A stretch of 64,000 bases of DNA from Streptomyces sp. 11x1 (GTDB lineage Bacteria > Actinomycetota > Actinomycetes > Streptomycetales > Streptomycetaceae), in NCBI RefSeq assembly GCF_032598905.1, contig NZ_CP122458.1, positions 1,054,001-1,118,000 of the forward strand, read 5' to 3'. The position numbers were made by a program, and so were the translations under genes. Shown in pieces: positions 26,734-36,124 of this stretch; positions within the stretch are counted from its first letter, which is position 1; every line of letters begins with the position of its first letter. Below the pieces are notes generated by a model. The model was given only the letters and a program-made list of their open reading frames with translations, was not told where the DNA came from and did no database searches.

Positions 26734-27699
26734 TCAACGCACCCTTCCCCGCGGTTTCAACGGCACCGGCGGCAGTTCCGGTGCGGGCAGTGGCGCCCCG
26801 TCGTACCCCTTCACCTCTCCGAACCGCGTCCCTTCCATCCAGTCCCGGCGGGCCTGTTCGATCTCCTCCTGGGACCGTCCGATCCAGTTCCAGAACATGA
26901 TCAGCTCCTCCTCGAACGGCTCGCCGCCGAGGAGCATCAAAGAGGCGTGTGTGTCGGTGCGCAGGGGGAGTTCCGTGCGGCCGCAGCCGAGGTAGAGCAT
27001 CGAGCCGGGGAGGACGGGGACGCCGTCCACGTGGGCCTCGCCGGACATGGACAGGACCGCGTACTCGAAGTCGGGTTCGAGGGGCAGGCGCAGGTCGGCG
27101 CCCGGCGTGAGCGTGAGGTCGGCACCGACGATCGGCGTGAACGTCGTACCGGGCGAGGTCGCGCCGTCCAGGCTGCCGAGGATGAGGGTCGCGCTCAGGC
27201 CGGCCGCCGTGACGACGGGCAGTTCTGCGTGGTGCTCGAAGCGCGGGTCGGTGTGCCGGTGGCCGTCCGGCAGCGCCACCCAGAGCTGGGCGCCGTGCAG
27301 GAAGCGGGCGTGCGACTTCGGGCTCTCCTCCGAGTGACTGATCGCCCGGCCGGAGGTCATCAGGCCCAGCTCGCGGGGGCGGATGGTCTGGAGGCTGCCC
27401 GTGGAGTCGCGGTGCAGCACCTCGCCCTGGTGCAGCCAACTGACCGTCTGCAGACCCATGTGCGGATGCGGCGGCACCTGCATGCCGGGCTCGTCGGCGA
27501 TGTCGTCGGGGCCGTAGTGATCGACGAAGGCCCACGCGCCCACCATGCGGCGGCCCAGGTTCGGCAGCAGGCGCCGCACCTCGGTGGACTCGCCGAGCTT
27601 CACCCGGCGGGGGCTGAGGAGTTCACGAACCGGCTCGGCCACCACGAAGCCCCGGCCGCCGCACACCGCGGGCACCGCCTCGCGATCAAGATTGCTCAT
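26734..27699 (-). CDS. Pirin family protein
   Basis: The 321-residue bicupin contains the N-terminal pirin metal site: VDHYGPDD followed by VPPHPHMGLQTVSWLHQGEV, in which two His of HPHMG and the later His and Glu bind iron. DSTGSLQTIRPRELGLMTSG continues the domain. The C-terminal cupin holds EPFEEELIMFWNWIGRSQEE. Pirins are iron-dependent; some have quercetinase activity, others act as redox-sensing cofactors. It is divergent from a pair of MarR genes across a 155-base region that holds a palindromic site. Confidence 0.92.
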   Translation of the reverse strand: MSNLDREAVPAVCGGRGFVVAEPVRELLSPRRVKLGESTEVRRLLPNLGRRMVGAWAFVDHYGPDDIADEPGMQVPPHPHMGLQTVSWLHQGEVLHRDSTGSLQTIRPRELGLMTSGRAISHSEESPKSHARFLHGAQLWVALPDGHRHTDPRFEHHAELPVVTAAGLSATLILGSLDGATSPGTTFTPIVGADLTLTPGADLRLPLEPDFEYAVLSMSGEAHVDGVPVLPGSMLYLGCGRTELPLRTDTHASLMLLGGEPFEEELIMFWNWIGRSQEEIEQARRDWMEGTRFGEVKGYDGAPLPAPELPPVPLKPRGRVR

Positions 27700-27818
27700 G
27701 CCCCCAACCTAGCCCCGTCCGGCTCACGCCGTCAGTCGTCCCCCGGCACTCCATGGACGCGGGCAGGGCCGACCGCGGCGACCGTACGGCCGCCTCCCCG
27801 CAAGGCAGGCACATTTAC

Positions 27819-27830
27819 TAGCCATGGCTA
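27819..27830. promoter_or_regulatory. Palindrome between divergent pirin and MarR genes
   Basis: TAGCCATGGCTA is a perfect 12-base palindrome, 25 bases before the MarR start. The half-site TAGCC recurs at 27834-27838 (TAGTAGCCAAG). The spacing and AT-rich flanks (TTTACTAG and TATAGTAG) fit a MarR dimer operator overlapping a promoter, and either MarR protein is a candidate. Confidence 0.6.
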
Positions 27831-27854
27831 TAGTAGCCAAGTACAGTATCTGTC

Positions 27855-28370
27855 ATGAGTTCGGTCATCGAGGGCGCGACGCCCGGGTTTCTCGTCTGGC
27901 GGCTGTCCATGAAGTGGCGGGTCGCGGTCGACCGCGCGCTCACTCCGCTGGGGCTGACGCACGCGCAGTACGCGCTGGTGGCGTCGTTGTACGGCATGCA
28001 CCGGGACGGACTGCGGCCCAGTCAGCGGCAACTCGCGGACCACACCGGCCTGGAGGCCCTGTACGTCTCCAAGCTGGCCCGCGCCCTGGAGACCGCCGGA
28101 CTTCTCGGACGCACCCGGGACCCCCGCGATCCCCGCGCCGTGCAGCTCGCTCTCACCGAGCAGGGACGCGAGGTCACCCGGCGCGCGATCGAGGTCGTCC
28201 AGGCATTGATGGATCAGTTGCTGGAACCGCTCGGCGGGCTCGACGGCGCCCGGACCCGAGAGTTCACCCGCGAGCTGACCACCCTGCTCGACGTACCGCT
28301 CGACATACCAACGCTCGACGTATCGCTCGTCCCGTCCACCGCACAGAAACACGAGAAGGAGCAACCATGA
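27855..28370 (+). CDS. MarR family transcriptional regulator
   Basis: The 171-residue protein has the winged-helix core of MarR: ALTPLGLTHAQYALVASLYG, then LADHTGLEALYVSKLARALE (recognition helix) and the wing with RDPRDPRAVQLALTEQGREV. A polar tail follows (STAQKHEKEQP). It overlaps the second MarR gene by four bases (ATGA), so the two are translated as a unit and could heterodimerise. The palindrome at 27819 makes autoregulation and control of the divergent pirin likely. Confidence 0.9.
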   Translation: MSSVIEGATPGFLVWRLSMKWRVAVDRALTPLGLTHAQYALVASLYGMHRDGLRPSQRQLADHTGLEALYVSKLARALETAGLLGRTRDPRDPRAVQLALTEQGREVTRRAIEVVQALMDQLLEPLGGLDGARTREFTRELTTLLDVPLDIPTLDVSLVPSTAQKHEKEQP

Positions 28371-28816
28371 CCACCACCGCCCCCGTCCTCAACTCCCGGG
28401 TCGTCGGCCTCGCCCACTACGCCGCCCGCGGGGTGCTGGAGAAGGTCCTGGCCCGACACGGTCTGACGTTCCAGCAGTCGCTGGCCCTGCGGGCCGTCGC
28501 GGGCTCCGACGAACCCCTCGACCGCGAGGCCCTCGTGGACCAGGTCGTCGACTCGCTCAAGGCCGAGAAGGCCGAGATACGGGCCGTGGTCGAGGAGTTG
28601 GTCGCCGCGCGACTGCTGGAGGCGGACCCCACGCGGCCGTCCCGGCTCAGGATCACGGAGGCCGGGCAGGAGGCCCACAGCAGGTCCGTCGCCGAGACGG
28701 CACCCGTCTCCGCCCGGATCTACGCCGACATCCCGGCCGAGGAACTGGCCGCCGCCGGTCGCACGCTGGCCCTCATCACCGAACGCGCCAACGCCGAGCT
28801 GGCCGCGATGAAGTGA
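28367..28816 (+). CDS. MarR-like winged-helix protein, coupled to the preceding MarR gene
   Basis: The 149-residue protein is a degenerate MarR relative: LAHYAARGVLEKVLARHGLT, then QQSLALRAVAGSDEPLDREA and a wing with TRPSRLRITEAGQEAHSRSV. The start ATG lies in the last bases of the upstream gene. Similar paired short MarR proteins occur in Streptomyces, but the function of the second partner is not established. It ends 9 bases before the convergent PepSY gene. Confidence 0.8.
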   Translation: MTTTAPVLNSRVVGLAHYAARGVLEKVLARHGLTFQQSLALRAVAGSDEPLDREALVDQVVDSLKAEKAEIRAVVEELVAARLLEADPTRPSRLRITEAGQEAHSRSVAETAPVSARIYADIPAEELAAAGRTLALITERANAELAAMK

Positions 28817-28825
28817 GCCCGACCG

Positions 28826-30235
28826 CTACTTCGTCTCCACCCGGCCGCCGTACGACCGCTTGCCGCGCCGGTGGGCCACCTCGCCCAGGACGACGTCCAT
28901 CGCGATGAACGCCGCCAGCGGGATGCCGAGCAGGGGCACGAAGTAGCCGAGGACCGCGATGACGGCGAGGGCGGGGACGAGGATCTGGGGCGGTACGTGC
29001 TGCCAGGCGCCGCGCGGGAGCGGGCGCCCGAAGGACGAGGCACGGCCGCGCTGCCACCACATGCGGTAGCCCCAGACGATCAGCACGACCAGGGAGGCCG
29101 CGAGCGCGATCAGCAGGAGCTGGTTGGCGAGGCCGAACAGGACGCCGGTGTGGGCGTCGATGCCCCAGCGGGACAGCTTGGCGAGGATCGGGAAGTCGGC
29201 GAACCGAAGGGTGTCGGTGACCTCGGCGGTCGCCGGGTCCACGGCCACCGCGTCCTGCTTGGTGGGCCAGCTGCGCTGGACCTGCTTGACCACGTACGCC
29301 GAGGACGCGTCGGCGGGCGGCACGATCTCCACCGGGTCGCCGAGGCCCTCGGCACGCGCGGCGGCCAGGATCTTGTCCAGGTCGCCCTCCGCGGCCGTCC
29401 CTTCGCCCGTCGAACCGCCCCCGTGGTCGCCGTGGTCGCCCGCCGCGACGGACACGGCCGGCGTCGCCTGATGGAGTTCGGTACGCAGGACCTCGATGTT
29501 GGCGCCCGCGTACGTGGACCAGGTCAGGCCGGTCGCCGAGAGGAAGAAGAACCCGAGGGCCGCCCAGACGCCCACCGTGCCGTGCAGACCCAGGGCGCGA
29601 CGGCGGCCGGAGGTGCCGCGCACCTTGCGCTGGGCGCGGCTGCGGGCGAACCAGAGCACCAGGCCGCCGCCCGAGATGACCCACAGCCAACTGGCGGCCA
29701 GCTCGCTGTAGAGGCGGCCGGGCTCGCCGAGGTGGAGATTGGCGTGGAACTTGTCGATCCAGGTCCGCACCGGCAGCGCGCCCGTGGAGCCGTACTGCTC
29801 CAACGCCCCGCGCACCTGGGCCGTGTACGGATCGACGAACACCGCGAGGGTGTTGGCCTCGTCGATGCCCTCGACGCCCGTCAGCATCACCCTGGTCGTC
29901 GCGTCGTCCTCCGAGGACGGCCGTACGGCGGCGATCTCGCCCTCCGGGTGCGCCTCGCGGGCGGCGGTTACCTGCTCGGAGATCGGCAGCTTCTCCCCGC
30001 CCACCTTCGCGACGGTCGTCCGGTCCGCGTAGACGATGTCCTCGACGGAGAACGAGGCGGCGTACACCCCGCCGGTCAGGGCGGCGACCAGCAGGAACGG
30101 GGCGACGAGGACGCCCGCGTAGAAGTGCAGCCGCAGGACGAGCGGCCGGAGCGCGGCCCAGCCCCTCGGCGAGGGGTCCGGCTTGGCGAGGGGTTTCTGG
30201 CGCTCGTCCGTCTCGGTCGAGGGGGCGATGGTCAT
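28826..30235 (-). CDS. PepSY-associated transmembrane protein
   Basis: The 469-residue protein belongs to the PepSY_TM family. Four membrane helices are seen: LHFYAGVLVAPFLLVAALTG, LAASWLWVISGGGLVLWF, LHGTVGVWAALGFFFLSATG and LLIALAASLVVLIVWGYRMW, with a fifth near LAVIAVLGYFVPLLGIPLAA. Extracytoplasmic PepSY domains lie between them, the second including a His/Gly run (GDHGDHGGGST). The conserved H of FHANLHLGEPGR is typical. Relatives in siderophore and iron loci suggest ferric reductase activity, but no such gene is nearby. Confidence 0.88.
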   Translation of the reverse strand: MTIAPSTETDERQKPLAKPDPSPRGWAALRPLVLRLHFYAGVLVAPFLLVAALTGGVYAASFSVEDIVYADRTTVAKVGGEKLPISEQVTAAREAHPEGEIAAVRPSSEDDATTRVMLTGVEGIDEANTLAVFVDPYTAQVRGALEQYGSTGALPVRTWIDKFHANLHLGEPGRLYSELAASWLWVISGGGLVLWFARSRAQRKVRGTSGRRRALGLHGTVGVWAALGFFFLSATGLTWSTYAGANIEVLRTELHQATPAVSVAAGDHGDHGGGSTGEGTAAEGDLDKILAAARAEGLGDPVEIVPPADASSAYVVKQVQRSWPTKQDAVAVDPATAEVTDTLRFADFPILAKLSRWGIDAHTGVLFGLANQLLLIALAASLVVLIVWGYRMWWQRGRASSFGRPLPRGAWQHVPPQILVPALAVIAVLGYFVPLLGIPLAAFIAMDVVLGEVAHRRGKRSYGGRVETK

Positions 30236-30432
30236 CGGCGGATGCTCCGGGATGCGGGGACGTCGTGGCGGTTCAGTAGTCGGGGCGTGCGGGCTCCGAG
30301 TTCCCCGCCTCCTCTGTGACGTGGGTCACAAGGAGGGTGTCGGTGTCGGGCCGCCGCCGATCAGGGCGGTCGCGCGGGCAGCCGTGCGAGAGCCGCCTCG
30401 CGTCGCGCGCACCCGGTTGGCATCCTGGCCCG

Positions 30433-31092
30433 ATGGCTTCCGAACGTGACCGCCCCGAGTCCCGCCCCCTGAGCGACCGGGTCGAGGAACTCCTCGCCCA
30501 CGAGGGGCCGCTGCCGATCGTCGCCGCGGGCGACCCGGTGCTGCGCCGCACCGCCGAGCCCTTCGACGGCCAGCTGGACGCGGGTCTCCTCGCCCGCTTC
30601 GTCGCCGCCCTGCGCGCCACCATGCACGCGGCACCGGGCGTCGGCCTCGCCGCACCCCAGGTGGGTGTGTCCCTGCGCATCGCGGTGATCGAGGACCCCG
30701 CGCCGGTTCCGGAGGAGGTACGGCTGGCTCGGGGCAGGGTGCCGCAACCGTTCCGCGTCCTGGTCAATCCGGCGTACGAGGCCGTCGGGTCGTTCCGTGA
30801 CGCGTTCTACGAGGGCTGTCTGAGCGTGCCGGGCTGGCAGGCAGTGGTGGCCCGGCACGCCAAGGTGCGGCTACGGGCGCTCGACGAGCACGGGCGGGCG
30901 GTCGACGAGGAGTTCGCGGGGTGGCCCGCCCGGATCGTCCAGCACGAGACGGACCACCTCAACGGCACGCTCTACCTCGACCACGCCGAACTGCGTTCCC
31001 TCTCCTCGAACCAGACGATGGCCGACCGCTGGAACGACCCGACCCCGGCCAGGGCCGCACGCGAGCTGGGCTTCCTCCTGCCCGACCAGTAA
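30433..31092 (+). CDS. def: Peptide deformylase
   Basis: The 219-residue enzyme removes the formyl group from nascent proteins. All three motifs are intact: GVGLAAPQVG (about residue 75), EGCLSVPG (about 135) with the metal cysteine, and QHETDHLNG (about 178) with the HExxH metal-binding histidines and catalytic glutamate. The N-terminal 30 residues are an actinobacterial extension. The ATG at 30433 is preferred over a start at 30316, because the extra 39 residues are low in complexity. Streptomyces genomes carry several def copies, so this may be an accessory one; some are tied to antibiotic clusters, but none is seen here. Confidence 0.95.
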   Translation: MASERDRPESRPLSDRVEELLAHEGPLPIVAAGDPVLRRTAEPFDGQLDAGLLARFVAALRATMHAAPGVGLAAPQVGVSLRIAVIEDPAPVPEEVRLARGRVPQPFRVLVNPAYEAVGSFRDAFYEGCLSVPGWQAVVARHAKVRLRALDEHGRAVDEEFAGWPARIVQHETDHLNGTLYLDHAELRSLSSNQTMADRWNDPTPARAARELGFLLPDQ

Positions 31093-31191
31093 TGCTTCGT
31101 CAGGTCGTGGACCGTCTGCGGCGTCTCCGAGGGCTGGGCAGGGGGCGCCCGCAGGTGGCCAGGCCCGTACACACCTCCTTCCGGTGGAGGA

Positions 31192-31239
31192 GGGCAGCCC
31201 CCGCAGCGCGGCACGAGGCGCACTGCAGTGGGGCTGCCC
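31192..31239. terminator. Inverted repeat between convergent def and GH27 genes
   Basis: GGGCAGCCCC (31192-31201) pairs with GGGGCTGCCC (31230-31239) around a 28-base loop that could hold a second small stem. It sits between two convergent genes ending at 31092 and 31294, so it is placed to act in both directions. No T-run is present. Confidence 0.5.
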
Positions 31240-31293
31240 CCTTCCCGCCGGGTCTGCCCTGCCGGGAGGTCTCCCCGCGCACCCGGGGGCTGG

Positions 31294-32940
31294 TTACGCC
31301 AGAGACGTCCACTTCTGGTTGTTCTGGCCGTTGCAGGTCCACAGGATCAGTCGGGTCCCGTTCGCGGTGGCGGCCCCGTTGGCGTCGAGGCACAGCCCGG
31401 CGTTGACGTTGCGGATCGAGCCGTCGGCCTGCGTGGTCCACTTCTGATTGTTCTGGCCGTTGCAGGGCCAGATGATGACCTGGGTGCCGTTGGTGGTGCC
31501 CTGGTTGTTGGCATCCAGGCACTTGTCGCCGAAGACGCGGATCTCACCACCGGCCCAGGTGGTCCACAGTTGGTTGGCGGCGGTGTGGCAGTCCCAGATC
31601 AGCGTCGCTGTCCCGGCCGCGGTGCTCCCGCCTTCCACATCCAGACAGCGGCCGGATCCGGTACCGCGCAGGCGGGCGGTGGTGGAGGCCAGCGGGCTGC
31701 CGCCGCTCATCCTGAACACGGCGACACCGTGCGCCGGGACGCTCGCCGAGACCTGACCGGACGTGCTGGAAGTGCCGCCGGTCCACAGGTCGGTGAGGGT
31801 GAACGGCCCTCCGGTGAGGCCGACCTGTGCGGCGTTGGTGGTGATCGTGGCGGTGCTGTCACCCCGGTTGAACAGGCCCACGGCGACCGAGCCGTCGGAC
31901 AGGCGCTTGGCGAAGACCTCGGTGGCGCCGTCGTCGCGCACCCGGCGCCCGCCCGCGCCCAGCGAGTCCTGGTTCACCGCCAGCAGGCGGGGGTTGCGGA
32001 GGATCGCGCTCACGTCGGCGGACATGGTACGGATGTCATTGCCGGCCATGAGGGGAGCCGAGAGCAGCGACCACAGGGCGAAGTGGGAGCGGGCCTCGGT
32101 CAGCGACAGCCCGGGACGCCCGACGACCAGCATGTCCGGGTCGTTCCAGTGGCCTGGGCCCGACTGCGCGGCCAGCGGCGCGGTGATGTCCAGGACGTTC
32201 CCGACACCCATCGGATAGCTGTTGGTGTTGTTGTTCTGCCAGATGTCGAGCAGGTCCTCCGTCGTCCGCCACAGATCGGCGACCTGGCCCCAGTCGTAGG
32301 AGGCGCCGGTGGGGGCGTGGAAGCTGTTGGGGTTGATGCTGTAGACGATCGGACGTCCGGTGGCGCGCAGGGCGTCACGCATGGTGGTGAACTGTGCGAT
32401 CTGCTCGCTGAGGGTGCCGCTGCCGGAGCACCAGTCGTACTTGAGGTAGTCCACGCCCCATGAGGCGAACGAGGCGGCGTCCTGTGCCTCGTGCCCCTTG
32501 CTGCCGGTGGAGCCGGGGTAGGTGCCCACGCCCTGGGCGCACGTCTTCTCGTTGGGCGCCTGGTAGATGCCGAACTTCAGGCCCTTGCTGTGGATGTAGT
32601 CGCCCAGCGCCTTCATGCCGCTGGGGAACTTGGTCGGGTTGGCCCGGAGGTTGCCCGCGCTGTCACGCTGCGGGTCGAACCAGCAGTCGTCGACGACGAC
32701 GTACTGGTAGCCGGCGTCCTTCATACCGGAGGACACCATCGCGTCGGCGGCCTGGCGGACCTGCGCCTCGGTGATCCCGCATCCAAAGCTGTTCCAACTG
32801 TTCCAGCCCAGGGGCGGGGTGAGCGCGGGGCTGCCCGGTGCGGCCTCGGCGACCGAACCGGCGGAGGCGGTGACGCAGGCGGTGAGCGTCAGCGCGGCGG
32901 CTGTGAGGAGGCGTAGCAGTCGTGTGTGCAGGGGGGCCAT
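31294..32940 (-). CDS. Secreted GH27 alpha-galactosidase with C-terminal ricin-type lectin domain
   Basis: The 548-residue protein has a Sec signal peptide ([20 protein letters not shown]), then a GH27 catalytic domain: [39 protein letters not shown] with the nucleophile Asp, and [11 protein letters not shown] with the acid/base Asp. A beta-sandwich follows. The last 125 residues are a CBM13 ricin-B lectin with three QxW-like repeats (NQLWT, NQKWTT, NQKWTS). The repeats are nearly identical at DNA level near 31311 and 31439. The start at 32940 follows GGAAGGA; an upstream in-frame start at 33003 lacks one. Likely substrates are galactomannan or arabinogalactan side chains. Confidence 0.93.
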   Translation of the reverse strand: MAPLHTRLLRLLTAAALTLTACVTASAGSVAEAAPGSPALTPPLGWNSWNSFGCGITEAQVRQAADAMVSSGMKDAGYQYVVVDDCWFDPQRDSAGNLRANPTKFPSGMKALGDYIHSKGLKFGIYQAPNEKTCAQGVGTYPGSTGSKGHEAQDAASFASWGVDYLKYDWCSGSGTLSEQIAQFTTMRDALRATGRPIVYSINPNSFHAPTGASYDWGQVADLWRTTEDLLDIWQNNNTNSYPMGVGNVLDITAPLAAQSGPGHWNDPDMLVVGRPGLSLTEARSHFALWSLLSAPLMAGNDIRTMSADVSAILRNPRLLAVNQDSLGAGGRRVRDDGATEVFAKRLSDGSVAVGLFNRGDSTATITTNAAQVGLTGGPFTLTDLWTGGTSSTSGQVSASVPAHGVAVFRMSGGSPLASTTARLRGTGSGRCLDVEGGSTAAGTATLIWDCHTAANQLWTTWAGGEIRVFGDKCLDANNQGTTNGTQVIIWPCNGQNNQKWTTQADGSIRNVNAGLCLDANGAATANGTRLILWTCNGQNNQKWTSLA

Positions 32941-32956
32941 GAGGGGGGTCCTTCCT

Positions 32957-32987
32957 GGCCCGCACAGCGGAGGCCGCTGTGCGGGCC
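32957..32987. terminator. 14-bp perfect hairpin upstream of GH27
   Basis: GGCCCGCACAGCGG (32957-32970) and CCGCTGTGCGGGCC (32974-32987) form a perfect stem with a 3-base loop. It lies 17 bases before the GH27 start and about 245 bases past the end of GH127 on the same strand. It is placed to stop transcripts of the upstream gene, so GH27 may depend on its own promoter or on readthrough. Confidence 0.6.
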
Positions 32988-33049
32988 TTGGGGGCATGGT
33001 CACGAGCTCGGGATGACGCGCCCGGTCGGCGCTGCAGGGTGAGCAGGCC

Positions 33050-33232
33050 CTGCCGGTACGGCAGCTTCAGGTAGTCGGGGGGGGTGCTCACGCCGGTGTC
33101 CCGGCCCTGGTGGAGGAAGTGCAGGTTGCACGGGCCGATGGTCCTGGTCCGGTCGGCGTCGACGCGGATCTTCGGGGAATCGGGCAGCCGATGGGAGGCA
33201 GGGAGCGATGGGAACCCGGTTCCGCGGCGCAC
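33050..33232 (-). pseudogene. C-terminal remnant of a GH43-like glycosidase
   Basis: Just downstream of the GH127 stop, minus-strand translation from about 33190 reads [20 protein letters not shown], then [20 protein letters not shown] and RQGLLTLQR. The pattern NLxFLxQGxD and LPYxxGLLT is the usual C-terminus of GH43-type secreted glycosidases. No catalytic part is present nearby. It may be the displaced tail of the GH43/AbfB pseudogene at 36 kb or of a third enzyme. Confidence 0.35.
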
Positions 33233-35539
33233 TCAGTTCCGCACGATGCGCCACCGGTTGTCGGCGGTGCCGTCGTCCGCGTCCTGGACCGCGAACGCGC
33301 CCACGGCGGTGGAGTTGCCCGCGATGGCGAGCAGCTTGCCGCTGTTGGCGTTGCGGATCTTGTAGGTGCCGTCCCCTTGGTCGAGCAGGCTCCACCGGTG
33401 GTCGGCGGTGCCGTTGTCCGACCACTGCAGGACCGTCGCGCCGTCCGCGGTGGACATGTTCAGAACGCCGAGCACCTTGCCGCTGTGGGCGTTGCGGAAG
33501 CGGACCGCGCTCCCGTCGGTGATCATGTACCAGTCGTGGTCGGCGGTGCCGTTGTCCGACCACTGCAGAGCGCGGCCGCCGTCGGCCGTGGACATGTTCT
33601 GGATGCCCAGCAGCAGACCACTGGCCGCGTTGACCAGACGGACGCTGCCGGTGGTGTTCCAGTAGACGGTGTAGTTGTGGCCGTGCGCGTCGTGGAACGG
33701 GCCCAGGTTGACGGTGGAACCGTTGGCGGTGGCGGTGAAGGCGAGCGAACTGCTGCTGGTCCGCGTGATCGAGGACGTGTTCAGCGTCGGCAGCGAACTG
33801 AGCGCGGTGTCACCGTAGTTGCCCGACAGGACGACCGGGCCGTAGGTGATCGCGGCGACGTTCGCGTTGTCGTTCGCCGCTCGCATCACGACCCGCATGG
33901 GCAGGCGGACGGTGACCGTGTCGCCGGAGGTCCAGGAACGGCTCAGGGTGGCGTAGCTGCCGGGGTCGGTGGCGATGTTCTGCTTGACACCGTTGACGCT
34001 GACGGTGGCCCCGTTGGTCCAGCCGGGGATACGGATGCGCATCGCCCAGGTACCGCTGACACTTCCGGTGACCTGCAGGTTCGTGGTGTCGCTGGTCGGA
34101 TACGAGGTGGTCTGGGTGACCGTGATGCCGCGCTGGGTCCAGTTCAGTACCGAGGGCACGAACATGTTCACGATGAGGGTGGTGTCGGTGCGGAAGTAGA
34201 TGGAGTCCATCAGCCTCGTGTGCATCTCCAGGCCCGTGCCCTGGCAGCACCAGAAGGTTCCGTAGTCGGTGCTCCAGGTGCCGCCGCCCCACGCCGGGCC
34301 CACACCGCGCCGGCCGCCCGGCTTGAGCGGGGTGAAGTAGGTGACGTGACCGTGGTCGTCGGCCGGGTTCTGCTGGCCGATCATCTGGTTCAGCCACGCC
34401 CGCTCGTAGTAGTCGAAGAGCTCGGACCGGTTCGGGTCCAGCGTGAACAACTCACGGGTGAGGGTGAGCATGTTGAAGGTGTTGCAGCTCTCGCACGTGT
34501 CGTTGTTCAGGTAGCCGGCGATGGCGTTCGGGGCGCGGAAGTGCTCCGCCTGGCTGTTGCCGCCGATGGCATAGGTGTGCGCGTCCACGGTGAAGTTCCA
34601 GGCATTGGTGGCGATGTCCCGGTAACGGGTCGTGCCGGTGGCCTTGAACTCCCTCGCGGCCCCTGTCCACTTGGGTACCTGGGTGTTGGCGTGCAGTCCG
34701 CCCAGCTTGTCCTGGTTGGCCGCCAGCGGGTCGAACACCGCGGCGTGGTCGAACCTCTGGGCGACGGTGAGCCATCGCGCGTCATCGGTCTGCTGGTAGA
34801 GGTCGGTCAGCACGGTGTTCATGCCTCCGAACTCGGTCTGCAGCATGGCCTGCATCTGCTGGTCGGTCAGCCGGCCGGTGCGCAGGTCGACCCACCCCGC
34901 CAGGCCGAGCAGAACGTCACGGGCCTGGTTGCTGCCGATGAGGCGCCACACGTCCAGCAGGCCGGCGAGGGTCTTGTGGATGGTGTAGTACGGCACGTTG
35001 CCGTTGGTCAGGGTCCGCTGCTCAAGAGCGGTGAAGTCGGACTCGGGATAGCCGGAGAGGTACCCGGCGTTGAAACCGGCGGCACTGTTGTTGGCCTGGC
35101 ACTTGGCCAGCTCCGCCACCATGTACGTGGCCTTGTCCCGGCAGACGGTGTCCCCGGTCACGGCGTACAGCTGCGCCCATGCCGTGAGGAAGTGGCCCTG
35201 AACGTGGGTGCGGAAGGGGAAGTTGGGCGCCTCCCAGCCGCCGGTGGCGGCCGCGCCGTTGGTGGACAGCTTGTGGTTGGCGCGGAAGTTGTACAGCAGC
35301 CGGTCCACGTCGACGAACCGTAGGTAGTTCCGCGTACGGTCCTGGTTGTCCAGCCAGCGGCTCGCGGTCAGCCGGACCTGGCCGATCTCGAAGGGGTGGG
35401 CCGAGACCCCGATGTCGGCCCTGGCGGGAAGGACGACCGCACGGGCGGAGGATGCGCCGACGAGGGGCCCGGTGACAGAGGCGACGACGGTGACCCCGGC
35501 TGCTTGCAGGAGGCGCCGTCTACTGAGGGAGGAAGACAT
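33233..35539 (-). CDS. Tat-exported GH127 beta-L-arabinofuranosidase-type enzyme with lectin domain
   Basis: The 768-residue protein starts with a twin-arginine signal (SRRRLLQAAGVTVVASVTG). The DUF1680/GH127 alpha-barrel follows: GHFLTAWAQLYAVTGD, YPESDFTALEQ, and the metal site CESCNTFNM with TFWCCQGTGLEMH, whose cysteine pair supplies the nucleophile and zinc ligands in GH127. A beta-sandwich is next, then about 150 residues of ricin-B-like repeats (QWSDNGTADHDWYM, QWSDNGTADHRWSLL, DDGTADNRWRIV). The characterised GH127 HypBA1 is intracellular, so this exported, lectin-fused form suggests activity on polymeric arabinan or plant cell wall. The start at 35539 follows AAAGG. Confidence 0.92.
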   Translation of the reverse strand: MSSSLSRRRLLQAAGVTVVASVTGPLVGASSARAVVLPARADIGVSAHPFEIGQVRLTASRWLDNQDRTRNYLRFVDVDRLLYNFRANHKLSTNGAAATGGWEAPNFPFRTHVQGHFLTAWAQLYAVTGDTVCRDKATYMVAELAKCQANNSAAGFNAGYLSGYPESDFTALEQRTLTNGNVPYYTIHKTLAGLLDVWRLIGSNQARDVLLGLAGWVDLRTGRLTDQQMQAMLQTEFGGMNTVLTDLYQQTDDARWLTVAQRFDHAAVFDPLAANQDKLGGLHANTQVPKWTGAAREFKATGTTRYRDIATNAWNFTVDAHTYAIGGNSQAEHFRAPNAIAGYLNNDTCESCNTFNMLTLTRELFTLDPNRSELFDYYERAWLNQMIGQQNPADDHGHVTYFTPLKPGGRRGVGPAWGGGTWSTDYGTFWCCQGTGLEMHTRLMDSIYFRTDTTLIVNMFVPSVLNWTQRGITVTQTTSYPTSDTTNLQVTGSVSGTWAMRIRIPGWTNGATVSVNGVKQNIATDPGSYATLSRSWTSGDTVTVRLPMRVVMRAANDNANVAAITYGPVVLSGNYGDTALSSLPTLNTSSITRTSSSSLAFTATANGSTVNLGPFHDAHGHNYTVYWNTTGSVRLVNAASGLLLGIQNMSTADGGRALQWSDNGTADHDWYMITDGSAVRFRNAHSGKVLGVLNMSTADGATVLQWSDNGTADHRWSLLDQGDGTYKIRNANSGKLLAIAGNSTAVGAFAVQDADDGTADNRWRIVRN

Positions 35540-35559
35540 CTGAACCTTTCGGTGAGCGG

Positions 35560-36067
35560 AAGTGGCCAGGTCCAAGGGGTGACTACGGTGAAGGAACTGT
35601 CGGCGCGGAAGGTGTCGGTGTTCTGGAGGAACTCAGACGCAGCGCGTGGACGTGGTGGCGCAGGTAGCGGAGAGGGCGGGCGCAGGAGTCGCGGAAGGTG
35701 TAGCGGTTGGCGTCGGCGAGGCCGGGCACGACGGTGGGAGCGGCCCCCTGCTTGACGGCGGTGATGCTGGAGGCGCGCACCGGGTCGATGTGGCCGAGGC
35801 TGTCGGTGCGGACGGCGGCGTACCGGTCGGGGTGGTTGACCGAACGCAGCCACCTGGTGGGGTTCGTGGGCGGAGTGACACCGACGGGGACCGTCTTCTG
35901 TACGGGTTCGACTCACTGGAGTTGGTGAACGCGGTCATCGTGTGCCGCGTGACCTGCCCGGCCGGCGGGACGGCCGCGGCGGCGGTGCCGTGGAGGGCGG
36001 GGACGCAGAGCAGGACCAGCAGCAGCGGCCCCAGCAGGGCGAGCAGCGTTCTCACGGGTCTCTTCAA
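35560..36067 (-). pseudogene. GH43/AbfB-domain secreted enzyme, internal deletion
   Basis: A signal peptide starts at TTG 36067 behind GGAGGAAGAG (RTLLALLGPLLLVLLCVPAL). VTRHTMTAFTNSSESN follows, the beginning of a GH43 domain. The frame then breaks and joins directly to an AbfB (CBM42) domain: TRWLRSVNHPDRYAAVRTDS, then VVPGLADANRYTFRD, and finally DTFRADSSFTVVTPW. The GH43 catalytic residues and most of the beta-propeller are gone. At least two frame changes are needed. The gene was upstream of GH127 on the same strand, so the original cluster had three glycosidases. Confidence 0.55.
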
Positions 36068-36124
36068 CTCTTCCTCCGGCTTGGCCGGTCCGCTTGGCCG
36101 ATCGCTGTAGCGAGACCTCCCCTC

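Noticed and set aside
33381..33570. Direct DNA repeats of about 30 bases containing GTGGTCGGCGGTGCCGTTG
   Set aside because: They lie inside the GH127 gene and encode the lectin repeats, so they are explained by domain duplication and not by a mobile repeat.
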